Part shown: in pieces, positions 26,130-33,512 of the stretch
How positions within the stretch are numbered: position 1 is the first letter of the stretch
Layout: every line of letters begins with the position of its first letter
Notes under the pieces: generated by a model
Databases searched by the model: none
What the model saw: the letters and a program-made list of their open reading frames with translations, nothing else
Told to the model about the DNA's origin: nothing
Program-made: the position numbers and the translations under genes
NCBI RefSeq assembly: GCF_017874715.1
Contig: NZ_JAGGLR010000033.1
Location: forward strand, 62,001-126,000
Origin: Streptomyces iranensis
GTDB lineage: Bacteria; Actinomycetota; Actinomycetes; Streptomycetales; Streptomycetaceae
DNA: 64,000 nucleotides
Direction of reading: 5' to 3'

Positions 26130-26981
26130 TTAGTCCGCTGCCCGGGCCGTTTCCAGAGCTTCGGCCGTCAGTTTGCCGAGTGGGCCGACGGCGTCGGCCA
26201 CGCCCAGGCAGGTGCTGTCGCGGAAGACACCGAGTTCGTAGTGCACGGACTCGGTGTCGACAGAGCGGACCGTGAGCCCGATCTCGTAGTCGCCCGGGTA
26301 GGTCACCTCACCGAGATACTGGATCTGGTACGACCAAGGGGGTAGATCTGGCACCGAGCCCGCACCACTCGTCCCGATCGAGTGCAAGGTGAACGTGGCG
26401 ACGGCCTCGTCGTACCAAGTGGCCAGTGCGATGAAGTTGACATGCTGATTGGAGTCGACGTCACCGATCCGGGAACGCAGCGGGGCCCAATACAGGTAGT
26501 GGGCACGTTGCAGGCGCTCTGGGCGTGGACGGGCAGCTGCCGACGATCCTGTCTCCGGTAGCTGCATCTCGGTGAGATCGGCGATCAACTCGTCGGGAAG
26601 CTGGAGCGGCCCCGTGTTGTCGGCCAGCACGACAGTGGCGTCGCCACTCCCCACATGCTTGCCGCCGACCACGATCGCCTGTTCGAAGGTGAATGAGGAG
26701 CGCCCGACCCGGCGAACGCCGGTGTGCACCTGCACGCGGGTACCGGTCGGTCCAGCCTGAGCGAGCCGGTTGACCCGTTGGCCGACGAGCAGTATCTGGT
26801 ACGGGCCGAACCCGCCCGTACCGGTGAGGCGTTCGAAGCGGCGCAGTCGCAGCCGAATCCGGGCGTCTTCCAGCCAGCGGGCCATGCCGATCGTGCTTGC
26901 CCAGCCGTCTTGGCCAAGATCGGCCTGCCGCACCCGGACGTCGACCTGGACACCGAAATTCTGATCGTCAGCAGAGCTCAT
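26130..26981 (-). CDS. Double-hotdog acyl-CoA thioesterase-like protein
   Basis: 283 residues forming two hotdog domains. The first (about 8-140) includes DLGQDGWASTIGMARWLEDA, the second (about 155-275) includes RIGDVDSNQHVNFIALATWY, the 4-hydroxybenzoyl-CoA-thioesterase-like active-site helix (Asp/Asn and His). Such tandem proteins hydrolyse acyl-CoA or act as acyl-ACP thioesterases (FatA/FatB fold). The ATG at 26981 was selected as the start of domain similarity; the frame is open further upstream but without homology. No operon partner is nearby, and the physiological acyl group is unknown. Confidence 0.8.
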   Translation of the reverse strand: MSSADDQNFGVQVDVRVRQADLGQDGWASTIGMARWLEDARIRLRLRRFERLTGTGGFGPYQILLVGQRVNRLAQAGPTGTRVQVHTGVRRVGRSSFTFEQAIVVGGKHVGSGDATVVLADNTGPLQLPDELIADLTEMQLPETGSSAAARPRPERLQRAHYLYWAPLRSRIGDVDSNQHVNFIALATWYDEAVATFTLHSIGTSGAGSVPDLPPWSYQIQYLGEVTYPGDYEIGLTVRSVDTESVHYELGVFRDSTCLGVADAVGPLGKLTAEALETARAAD

Positions 26982-27434
26982 GCATGATGACCCTAGAGCA
27001 AGGTCAACTACCCCGCCAGGTCGGACAGTACGTGCCACGCGACCAGCTCCAGTTACCTCCAGCCGCGCTGCGACTGTGCGCAGCACCGACGGTCTTGCCT
27101 TTGTCGACCCACGACCTGCTCCGCCAAGCTCGCCCGGCGTGCCTCCAGCCAGCACAGCTCTACGCCACCGCTCCGGCTGACCCTCGGCCTTCTCAAAGGA
27201 CATGGCTTTCACGGCAGCGGACTCGCCCACGGCCCGAACCTGTCCCGTTTGTCACCTCGGGGGAGTCTCGTTCGCCGCTCAGCGCGTGATGCGATGAGAA
27301 TCCGCCAGCTTGAACGAGAACGAGTGCGAATCCGGCAGCTTCAATGCGACAGGACAGGCGTACGTCTCACAGTGTTGTCCCTTGGACCGGACGAGGGCCA
27401 TCGTCAATGAGAAAGGGACACGCGAAATGCGAAC
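26982..27434. other. Region without a supportable gene
   Basis: About 450 bp. The minus-strand frame continuous with the thioesterase is Arg/Gly-rich and looks non-coding. A direct repeat around 27305-27345 (AACGAGAACGAGTGCGAATC, with CCGCCAGCTTGA/CCGGCAGCTTCA) is visible. Confidence 0.3.
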
Positions 27435-27509
27435 CTACAACTGGGCGATACCGAGCAGCTCGTCATCCACCCCAGGCCGAGGCAGCACGTACACGTGAAG
27501 GGCTCGCAT
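27435..27509 (-). pseudogene. Possible N-terminal fragment of a 2'-5' RNA ligase-like protein
   Basis: The minus strand from 27509 reads MRALHVYVLPRPGVDDELLG, then stops. The stretch resembles the start of actinomycete 2'-5' RNA ligase superfamily proteins. Only 24 codons remain. Tentative. Confidence 0.3.
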
Positions 27510-27588
27510 ACCGCTCACCCACGGGCGACCCTGAAACTTCGGCACGAACGGTTCCACGTAAGCCTTCCTCCCGAAGAGCTGATCAGAG

Positions 27589-27816
27589 ATGAATGAGCTG
27601 GCCGACCTGCGCGAGGTCAACCTCACGCATGCAGCGTGGCGTACGAGTTCTTACACCGCCGGCAATGGCAACTGCGTCGAGGTCGCGCCGATTCCCGGCA
27701 CTTCCGGGATCGCGGTGCGCGACTCGAAGAACAGGGAGTACCCCGCGGCGCGGTTCACCGGGCCGGCTTGGGCCACCTTCGTCGCTGCCGCAGGGGACGG
27801 CACCCTGACGTCGTGA
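27589..27816 (+). CDS. DUF397 domain-containing protein
   Basis: 75 residues with the full DUF397 pattern: WRTSSYTAGNGNCVEVAPIP, then GIAVRDSKNREYPAARFTGP and AWATFVAA. In Streptomyces these small proteins are partners of Scr1/WhiJ-type XRE regulators encoded just upstream. Here no such regulator is found in the 600 bp before it, so this may be an orphan left by rearrangement. The ATG at 27589 lies shortly after GAAGAG. A role as a small regulatory partner is inferred from the family. Confidence 0.85.
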   Translation: MNELADLREVNLTHAAWRTSSYTAGNGNCVEVAPIPGTSGIAVRDSKNREYPAARFTGPAWATFVAAAGDGTLTS

Positions 27817-27892
27817 TCTTCTTCGTCCACGACCCTGACAATCGTCACGCGCTCGCCGTCACTGCGTGACGTTCGGCGCAACGCGCACTAAG

Positions 27893-28138
27893 CCTGAATC
27901 CACCGATCAACAGCCGGTTCAGAGCCTGGAAATGAAGGCACGGATGCCCTCTGACCTGAAATAATGGGACTTCTTCAGGGTTCCCTATCCACAGATCGAG
28001 AGAACATCCGCAAGATGCAATCTTCCCGTGCCGCTTCGGCGGTCTCTGCCGTGTTCGACGAGCCGAATCTGATCGCGCATGCCGGGCTGGTCCCGGTGAT
28101 GCGGCTGGCCGAACGGTGCGGTGCCCCGGCTGGTGACG
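27893..28138 (+). mobile_element. Left end of a truncated IS1380 element
   Basis: The end sequence CCTGAATCCACCGATC (27893) matches the terminal repeat of the fuller IS1380 copy at 29747, and the transposase start follows (ATG at about 28015: FDEPNLIAHAGLVPVMRLAE). Similarity to the second copy stops at about 28138, where a WXG-like gene fragment begins on the minus strand. Only about 245 bp of the IS remain. Confidence 0.75.
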
Positions 28139-28417
28139 GTTCTCCGTCGCAAGGAGGTCGAAGGCCATCTCCATCACCGTGGCGGAGAGGTTGCCCATGG
28201 CGTATGTGGAGAAGGACATCTGAGCCACGGCTTCACGGACAGCGCCTTGATACACCTTCGCGAAGTTGCGTCCACCGCCGTCGTCGCCGGCCATGCCCTT
28301 GGACGTCTCCAACGCCACTACGAGAGCGTTGACGACTTCCACCAGGAAGTTCATGTGCGTACTGAAACCGCCGGATATGCCGACCAATTGGTCTGATTTG
28401 ACCCGCACGTCCGCCAT
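28139..28417 (-). pseudogene. 5' fragment of a WXG100-like (ESX/polymorphic toxin N-terminal) gene
   Basis: From the ATG at 28417: MADVRVKSDQLVGISGGFST, then HMNFLVEVVNALVVALETSK and GGGRNFAKVYQGAVREAVAQ, an all-helical N-terminal domain of the kind found in Streptomyces secreted or polymorphic-toxin proteins. At about 28138 the frame enters the IS1380 relic, so the C-terminal part is lost. The start codon directly follows the stop of a small upstream ORF (TAAATG), with GGAGGAG as ribosome-binding site. Confidence 0.6.
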
Positions 28418-28669
28418 TTACCGCTCCTCCCCCTGAAGTGGTCCCGCCCCGCACTGAACATCCGATCGACAGCAACACGCGTATACGCGAAGCGACTTGC
28501 CAACTCCGGAAGCCACCGCCCTGCGCCACTGAACCTTTTGCGCGCCATCGACGTTTGAGTAGTGCAGGCCGTTCGCGGCGACCTCGCCACGCACCGGATC
28601 GGTTGCGGACTCGGGTACGGCCGTTGACCTGATCGTGAGCCGGACGACCATGCCTTCCAGTGAGAACAC
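28418..28669 (-). CDS. Small hypothetical protein upstream of the WXG-like gene
   Basis: 83 codons from the ATG at 28669 (an internal ATG at 28651 is also possible). Its TAA stop abuts the ATG of the WXG-like gene, which is typical for translational coupling and supports it being real. Third-position GC is high in the first 55 codons and weaker after that. No family is recognised, and no membrane segment or signal is seen. Confidence 0.35.
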   Translation of the reverse strand: MFSLEGMVVRLTIRSTAVPESATDPVRGEVAANGLHYSNVDGAQKVQWRRAVASGVGKSLRVYACCCRSDVQCGAGPLQGEER

Positions 28670-28696
28670 ATCAACGGAAAGAGGAGAATCCAGCCA

Positions 28697-29746
28697 GTGA
28701 GCAACTCAACGACAGACGGTGACAGGTTCGAGGACTCTGCCGCGGCCTCGCCGGTGGGAGTGCTGACAGCCGTGTCCGAGCTCGGCACGGCAGCCGAGCA
28801 GGCGGCGATTGTACGGCTCGCCCTGTCCTCCGGACTCCTAGTCCGCTGTGCCGAGCCGGCTGACGAGGCCGAGCTTGCTCGTGCCCTGAACGTGCCGCCT
28901 GCCGTGATGACCGACGTGTGTTCCGTTCTGGTCTCGCTCGGGGCGTTGCATCGGGACGGGACGCGTGTGCGCCTGACGCAGGAGTGGGCACCGCTGGCGA
29001 ACGGAGGAGTGGACCTCACGCTCAGGCGTTCACTGGATGGCGCTGCTGTGCGTCAGCATCTGCTCAGCTCCGCGTTCTCGAACCCCGACACCTACTGGAA
29101 GCTCGACGACGGGCAGCGGGGAGCACTGGCTGACGCTGTCACGTTGGCCACGACGACCGAGTTCGGCCGTAACGCGGTCATGGGCGCCATAGCCGGAGTC
29201 CCTGAGCTCCAACAGACACTCGAGACCGGTGCGCGGTGGCTCGAACTCGGCTGCGGCGTCGCCGGCATGCTTCTCGGTACCGCGCATGCCTTCCCGCGGG
29301 TCACCGCAGTGGGGGTCGACATCGCACCCAACCTGCTGAAGCTGGCCCAGGAGCGGGCGGAAGAGCTGGGCATCGGCGATCGCGTCACATTCATCCACGA
29401 CGACGCGACAAGCTACACGGACGGCGAACCGTTCGACATCGTTTTCTGGAGTCAGTTCTTCTTCCCGGGCGATACACGGAAAGCGGCGCTGGCCAACGCT
29501 TTCGAGCGGTTGCGGCCAGGAGGGATGCTGGTGTGTCCGATTCTGCCGGGCGATCAGGAGCCCGCCGAGACCGGATCACCAATGGCTCAGCAGGCCGCGC
29601 TCAACGTCCTCCTCTTCGGCGGCTGGGGTGTGCCGTTCCGAACTGGCGATGCTCTCGCCGAAGAGGTTGACGCGGCCGGCTTCGCCGAAATTCGCACCTA
29701 TCGCGAGAGTCTCCCGATTCTGATGACAGCGCGACGGCCTGCTTAG
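28697..29746 (+). CDS. SAM-dependent methyltransferase, class I, with N-terminal helical domain
   Basis: 349 residues. N-terminal winged-helix/dimerisation region (about 20-95: VRCAEPADEAELARALNVPP) followed by a Rossmann methyltransferase domain. SAM motif I is LELGCGVAG at 182-190, with the acidic post-I residue in VGVDIAPN and motif II in EPFDIVFWSQ. The layout resembles O-methyltransferases and polyketide/ubiquinone-type small-molecule methyltransferases. The GTG at 28697 follows AGAGGAG. The TAG stop abuts the left end of the IS1380 copy at 29747. Lying between two IS1380 copies of the same orientation, it may have been mobilised with them. Substrate unknown. Confidence 0.85.
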   Translation: MSNSTTDGDRFEDSAAASPVGVLTAVSELGTAAEQAAIVRLALSSGLLVRCAEPADEAELARALNVPPAVMTDVCSVLVSLGALHRDGTRVRLTQEWAPLANGGVDLTLRRSLDGAAVRQHLLSSAFSNPDTYWKLDDGQRGALADAVTLATTTEFGRNAVMGAIAGVPELQQTLETGARWLELGCGVAGMLLGTAHAFPRVTAVGVDIAPNLLKLAQERAEELGIGDRVTFIHDDATSYTDGEPFDIVFWSQFFFPGDTRKAALANAFERLRPGGMLVCPILPGDQEPAETGSPMAQQAALNVLLFGGWGVPFRTGDALAEEVDAAGFAEIRTYRESLPILMTARRPA

Positions 29747-31382
29747 CCTTGATCCACCGGCCGGTCTGTTGTGGATAATGCCCGGGGAAACGAGGAAGTG
29801 CCTTGTGACCTGCGATGATGGGAGTTCTTCAGGCTTCCGGCACGCACGATCGGCAAGGCACTTCCGAGATGCAAGTTTCCCACACTCCTGCGGCCATCTC
29901 CGCTGCGTTCGATGACCCGAATCTGATCGCGTACGCGGGGCTGGTCCCGGTGATGCGACTGGCCGAACGGTGCGGGCTTGCCCGGCTGGTGGCCGAGAAG
30001 GTGAAACTGAGCGGGGCGAAGAACAGCGCGGGTGCGGCGGCGGACGTCAAGGTCACCAGCCTTGTAGGCGGCATGGTCGCCGGGACGGACAGCATCGACG
30101 ACCTGGACGTGCTGCGCCACGGCGCGATGCCGGCCCTGTTCGGCGGGATCCGTGCCCCCTCCACGCTGGGCACGTTCCTGCGCGCGTTCACCCATGGTCA
30201 CACCCTCCAACTCCACGCCGTGCACCGCAGGTTCCTCGGCGCGCTGGCCGCGCACACCCCGCTGCTGCCCGGCTCGGGCGAGAAGGCGTTCATCGACGTC
30301 GACTCCACCCACAAACGCGTCTACGGCCGCACCAAGCAAGGCGCCGAGTACGGCCGGTTCAAGGGCATCCGCACCCTGCACCCCCTGCTCGCCACCATCT
30401 GCACCCCCACCTCGAGGTGATCGCCACCGCGCGGATGCGCCGCGGCAAGGCAGCCGACTCCCGCGGCGCCCCGAAATTCGTGGCCGAGGTCCTGGCCACC
30501 GCCCCCGAGGCCGGCTGCACCGGCCTGCGCATCCTGCGCGCGGACAGCCAGTTCTACAACGCCGGTGTCATCGCCGCCTGCCGCCGGGCCGGCGCCCGCT
30601 TCTCGATCACCACCGGCATGAACCCCTCCATCAAACGGGCCATCGCCGCCATCGACCACACCGCCTGGCAGCAGATCACCTACCCGACCGCGGTGCCCGA
30701 CCCCGAGACCGGCGAGCTCATCTCCGACGCCGAAGTCGCCGAGATACCCGCCTACACCGCCTTCGCCAGCCGCAAGAAAGCCGGCCGGGTCACGGCACGG
30801 CTGATCGTGCGCCGCGTCCGTGACCTGGCCAAACCGCCGACCGTCGGCGAGCAGGGCGAACTGTTCCCCGTCTGGCGCTACCACCCGTTCCTCACCGACA
30901 ACCCCGCCCCACCCTCCAGGCAGAGCGGGAACACCGCCACCACGCGGTGGTCGAGCAGGTCATCGCCGACAGCAAAGCCTCCGCCCTGGCCCACCTGCCC
31001 TCGGCACACTTCCACGCCAACGCCGCCTGGCTCACCCTGTGGGCGATGGCCTACAACCTGCTACGGGCCACCGGCGCACTGACCAACGCCTTCCACACCA
31101 AAGCCACCACCGCCACCCTCCGCGCCCACCTCATCCACGTTCCCGCCCGCCTCGCCCGCTCCGCCCGGCGCCTGACCCTGCACCTACCGCAGCGATGGCC
31201 CTGGCACGACGCGTGGACACACCTGTTCGCCAGCCTCCACACGCCGCCCAAGGCCGCCCGACGTCACTGACCACCCCGCCCGCCAGGGCCCGACCGGAAC
31301 CGAAACGTGGAAAAGCTGGGCAGACCAAACCCACCCCGAAGACCCTCGAAGACCATTTCAAAGCCGCATCGGTGGATCGAGG
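29747..31382 (+). mobile_element. IS1380-family element, nearly complete
   Basis: Terminal inverted repeats: CCTTGATCCACCGG at 29747 and its counterpart ending GGTGGATCGAGG at 31382 (one mismatch over the first 12 bases). The flanks CTTAG (left) and CTGAG (right) differ at one base and may be a mutated target duplication. Contains the frameshifted transposase at 29869-31270. Confidence 0.8.
29869..31270 (+). pseudogene. IS1380 transposase with two frameshifts
   Basis: Three open segments joined by frame changes at about 30415 and about 30915. Segment 1 (ATG at 29869) contains FIDVDSTHKRVYGRTKQGAE with the first catalytic Asp. Segment 2 contains LRILRADSQFYNAGVIAACR with the second Asp and GRVTARLIVRRVRD. 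Segment 3 contains HAVVEQVIADSKASALAHLP with the catalytic Glu, then HFHANAAWLTLWAMAYNLLR. All DDE residues are present, so the damage is recent, but the protein should be inactive unless ribosomes shift frame twice. Confidence 0.8.
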
Positions 31383-31403
31383 CTGAGGCCCCCGGCCGCA
31401 AGG

Positions 31404-31640
31404 TCAGGGGCCACTTGTCGCACTCGGCGAGCTGTTGAGCTTCTTGTTCAGTTTCGCCTGCCGCTTCATCGCCTTGGCGTAGGTCGCCGTGCGCTCCTTG
31501 CCGGGGCGGAAGTCAACGGGTCCGAGCGTGCTCACATACCGGAAGCACGCTCCTTCGCGATTCGTCGGCGTCCAGCACGAATCCAGCACCGTACGGATAT
31601 GGGGTGATGACAGGTGACGAGAGGTCAGAAAATCCAGCAC
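31404..31640 (-). CDS. Small Lys/Arg-rich hypothetical ORF
   Basis: 78 codons ending TYAKAMKRQAKLNKKLN plus a short tail. The C-terminal half has coding-like third-position GC; the N-terminal half crosses the CCAGCAC repeat pair at 31572-31590 and is less convincing. An internal GTG (VSTLGPVDFRPGK) may be the true start. No family is recognised. Confidence 0.3.
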   Translation of the reverse strand: MLDFLTSRHLSSPHIRTVLDSCWTPTNREGACFRYVSTLGPVDFRPGKERTATYAKAMKRQAKLNKKLNSSPSATSGP

Positions 31641-31691
31641 CTATCCAGCACGGTAAAAATCAAGGGGCCTGACCCCGAAGGATCAGACCCC
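31572..31691. repeat. Element-end module A: paired TCCAGCAC repeats and hairpin
   Basis: TCCAGCAC occurs at 31572 and 31583, and again at 31633 and 31644, each pair offset by 11 bp. A GC hairpin (31664-31691) follows, with T-rich sequence on its minus-strand side. The order and intervening bases match the segment at 61009-61132 next to ychF, including the shared word GATGACAGGTGACGAG. It looks like the end of a related integrative element without the att core. Confidence 0.65.
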
Positions 31692-31698
31692 GCTTTAG

Positions 31699-32217
31699 CT
31701 CTTCGGCCGCTACCGCGGCACCATCCGCACCGACGGCCTGCGCTGGGTGAACCCGCTCACCAGCCGGGAGAAGATCTCCACCCGGGTGCGCAACCACGAG
31801 ACCGCGGTACTCAAGGTCAACGACGCCTACGGCAACCCGATCGAGCTCGCCGCGGTCGTCGTCTGGAAGGTCGAGGACACCGCCCAGGCGATGTTCGAGG
31901 TGGACGACTTCCTGGAGTTCGTGGCCACCCAGACCGAGGCCGCCGTCCGGCACATCGCCATCGAGTACCCATACGACGCCCACGACGAGGACGCCCTCTC
32001 GCTGCGCGGCAACGCCGAGGAGATCACCGAGAAGCTCGCCATCGAACTGCCCGCCCGGGTCGAGGCGGCCGGAGTCCGCATCATCGAATCCCGCCTCACC
32101 CACCTCGCCTACGCCCCGGAGATCGCCTCCGCAATGCTCCAGCGCCAGCAGGCGGGCGCGGTGGTGGCCGCCCGTCGGCAGATCGTGGACGGCATGGTCG
32201 AGGCGAATCAGCCCTGA
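31699..32217 (+). pseudogene. Internal fragment of an SPFH/band 7 protein
   Basis: The open frame reads FGRYRGTIRTDGLRWVNPLT, VVWKVEDTAQAMFEVDDFLE and VRIIESRLTHLAYAPEIASA, then QAGAVVAARRQIVDGMVEA and a stop. This is the core of a stomatin-like membrane-organising protein. The N-terminal membrane anchor is missing (the frame begins right after element-end module A) and so is the last third that normally follows ARRQIVDG. Remnant, no start codon of its own. Confidence 0.75.
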
Positions 32218-32265
32218 CTCCGCTCACACCTCTCTGACCTGCGATAACACAGTCCGCAACGCAGC

Positions 32266-32282
32266 TATACACTCCAGGTATA
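32266..32282. promoter_or_regulatory. Palindrome in the padR promoter
   Basis: TATAC (32266-32270), a 7-bp spacer and GTATA (32278-32282) form a dyad 22 bp upstream of the padR ATG; a related half-site GGTGTAGAG follows. It is a likely PadR autoregulatory operator and may overlap the promoter. Confidence 0.5.
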
Positions 32283-32304
32283 CGCATGGTGTAGAGTGCT
32301 GGGC

Positions 32305-32829
32305 ATGTCAATTGGCCACACCCTGCTCGGACTCCTCGAGGGCGGCCCGCGCCACGGCTACGACCTCAAGCGAGCCTTCGACGAAAGATTTGGGCACGAC
32401 CGCCCGCTGCACTACGGGCAGGTCTACTCGACCATGTCCCGGCTCCTGAAGAACGGCCTGGTGGAGGTCGACGGCATCGAGCACGGCGGTGGCCCGGAGC
32501 GCAAGCGCTACGCCATCACCGACGCGGGCATCACCGATGTGGAGGGCTGGCTCACCGAGCCCGAGAAGCCCGAGCCCTACCTCCAGTCGGTCCTCTACAC
32601 CAAGGTCGTCATCGCCCTGCTCACCGGGCGCGACGCGGCCGACCTCCTCGACGTCCAGCGCGCCGAACACCTGCGGCTGATGCGCGAACTGACCCAGCGC
32701 AAGCGCGGCGGCGATCTCAGCGACCAACTCATCTGCGACCACGCCCTCTTCCATCTCGAGGCCGATCTGCGCTGGCTGGAACTCACCGCCGCCCGCCTCG
32801 GCCAACTCGCCAAGGCGGTGCGTTCATGA
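32305..32829 (+). CDS. PadR family transcriptional regulator
   Basis: 174 residues. The winged helix is clear: LLGLLEGGPRHGYDLKRAFD, then HYGQVYSTMSRLLKNGLVEV and GGPERKRYAITDAG for the wing; the C-terminal half is the helical dimerisation domain of the AphA/Vir type. The ATG at 32305 (MSIGHTLL) fits the family N-terminus better than an upstream GTG at 32296. The stop overlaps the next ATG (ATGA at 32826), so it is co-translated with the ABC transporter it most likely represses. Confidence 0.92.
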   Translation: MSIGHTLLGLLEGGPRHGYDLKRAFDERFGHDRPLHYGQVYSTMSRLLKNGLVEVDGIEHGGGPERKRYAITDAGITDVEGWLTEPEKPEPYLQSVLYTKVVIALLTGRDAADLLDVQRAEHLRLMRELTQRKRGGDLSDQLICDHALFHLEADLRWLELTAARLGQLAKAVRS

Positions 32830-33512
32830 CCCCGGCAGGATCCCTGCTGATGGCCGACGACCTGCACAAGTCGTACGGCCCTACGCCCGCGCTGGACGGC
32901 GCGGAGTTCTCCATCCACCCCGGCGAGGTCGTCGCCGTCATGGGCCCCTCCGGCTCCGGCAAGTCGACCCTGCTGCACTGCCTGGCCGGGATCGTCCGGC
33001 CGGACTCCGGCTCGGTGCACTACGGCGGGCGCGAGCTGTCCACCATGTCGGACAGCGAGCGCAGCAGCCTGCGCCGTGGCGAGTTCGGCTTCGTCTTCCA
33101 GTTCGGTCAGCTCGTCCCCGAGCTGACCTGTGGGGAGAACGTCGCGCTGCCGCTGCGGCTCAACGGGGTCAAGCGCAAGGAGGCGGAGGCCCGGTCGCTG
33201 TCCTGGATGGAGCGGCTGGAGGTCGCGGACGTGGCGCACAAACGGCCCGGTGAGGTCTCCGGCGGCCAGGGGCAGCGGGTCGCCGTCGCCCGGTCGCTGG
33301 TCACCGGGCCGCGGGTGCTGTTCGCCGACGAGCCGACCGGCGCGCTGGACTCGCTCAACGGCGAGCGGGTCATGGAGCTGCTGACCGAGGCCGCCCGGGA
33401 GACCCGTACGGCCGTCGTCCTGGTCACCCATGAGGCGCGGGTCGCCGCGTACTCCGACCGCGAGGTCGTCGTGCGCGACGGCAAGGCGCGGGACATGGCG
33501 GGCGCCCGATGA
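32826..33512 (+). CDS. ABC transporter ATP-binding protein (MacB/LolD type)
   Basis: 228 residues. Walker A GPSGSGKST (residues 40-48), Q-loop FVFQFGQLVPELT, signature VSGGQGQRVAVARSL, Walker B VLFADEPTGALDS and the H-loop VLVTHEA are all intact. The class energises FtsX/MacB-like permeases that extrude lipophilic compounds, peptides or envelope components rather than import. It overlaps padR by 4 bp upstream and the permease by 4 bp downstream, so the three form a tight operon. The substrate is unknown; the PadR control suggests drug or antibiotic response. Confidence 0.93.
   Translation: MTPAGSLLMADDLHKSYGPTPALDGAEFSIHPGEVVAVMGPSGSGKSTLLHCLAGIVRPDSGSVHYGGRELSTMSDSERSSLRRGEFGFVFQFGQLVPELTCGENVALPLRLNGVKRKEAEARSLSWMERLEVADVAHKRPGEVSGGQGQRVAVARSLVTGPRVLFADEPTGALDSLNGERVMELLTEAARETRTAVVLVTHEARVAAYSDREVVVRDGKARDMAGAR

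Noticed and set aside
27893..31382. An active composite transposon
   Set aside because: One IS1380 copy is only a 245-bp end and the other transposase has two frameshifts, so current activity is unlikely; kept only as a history hint.
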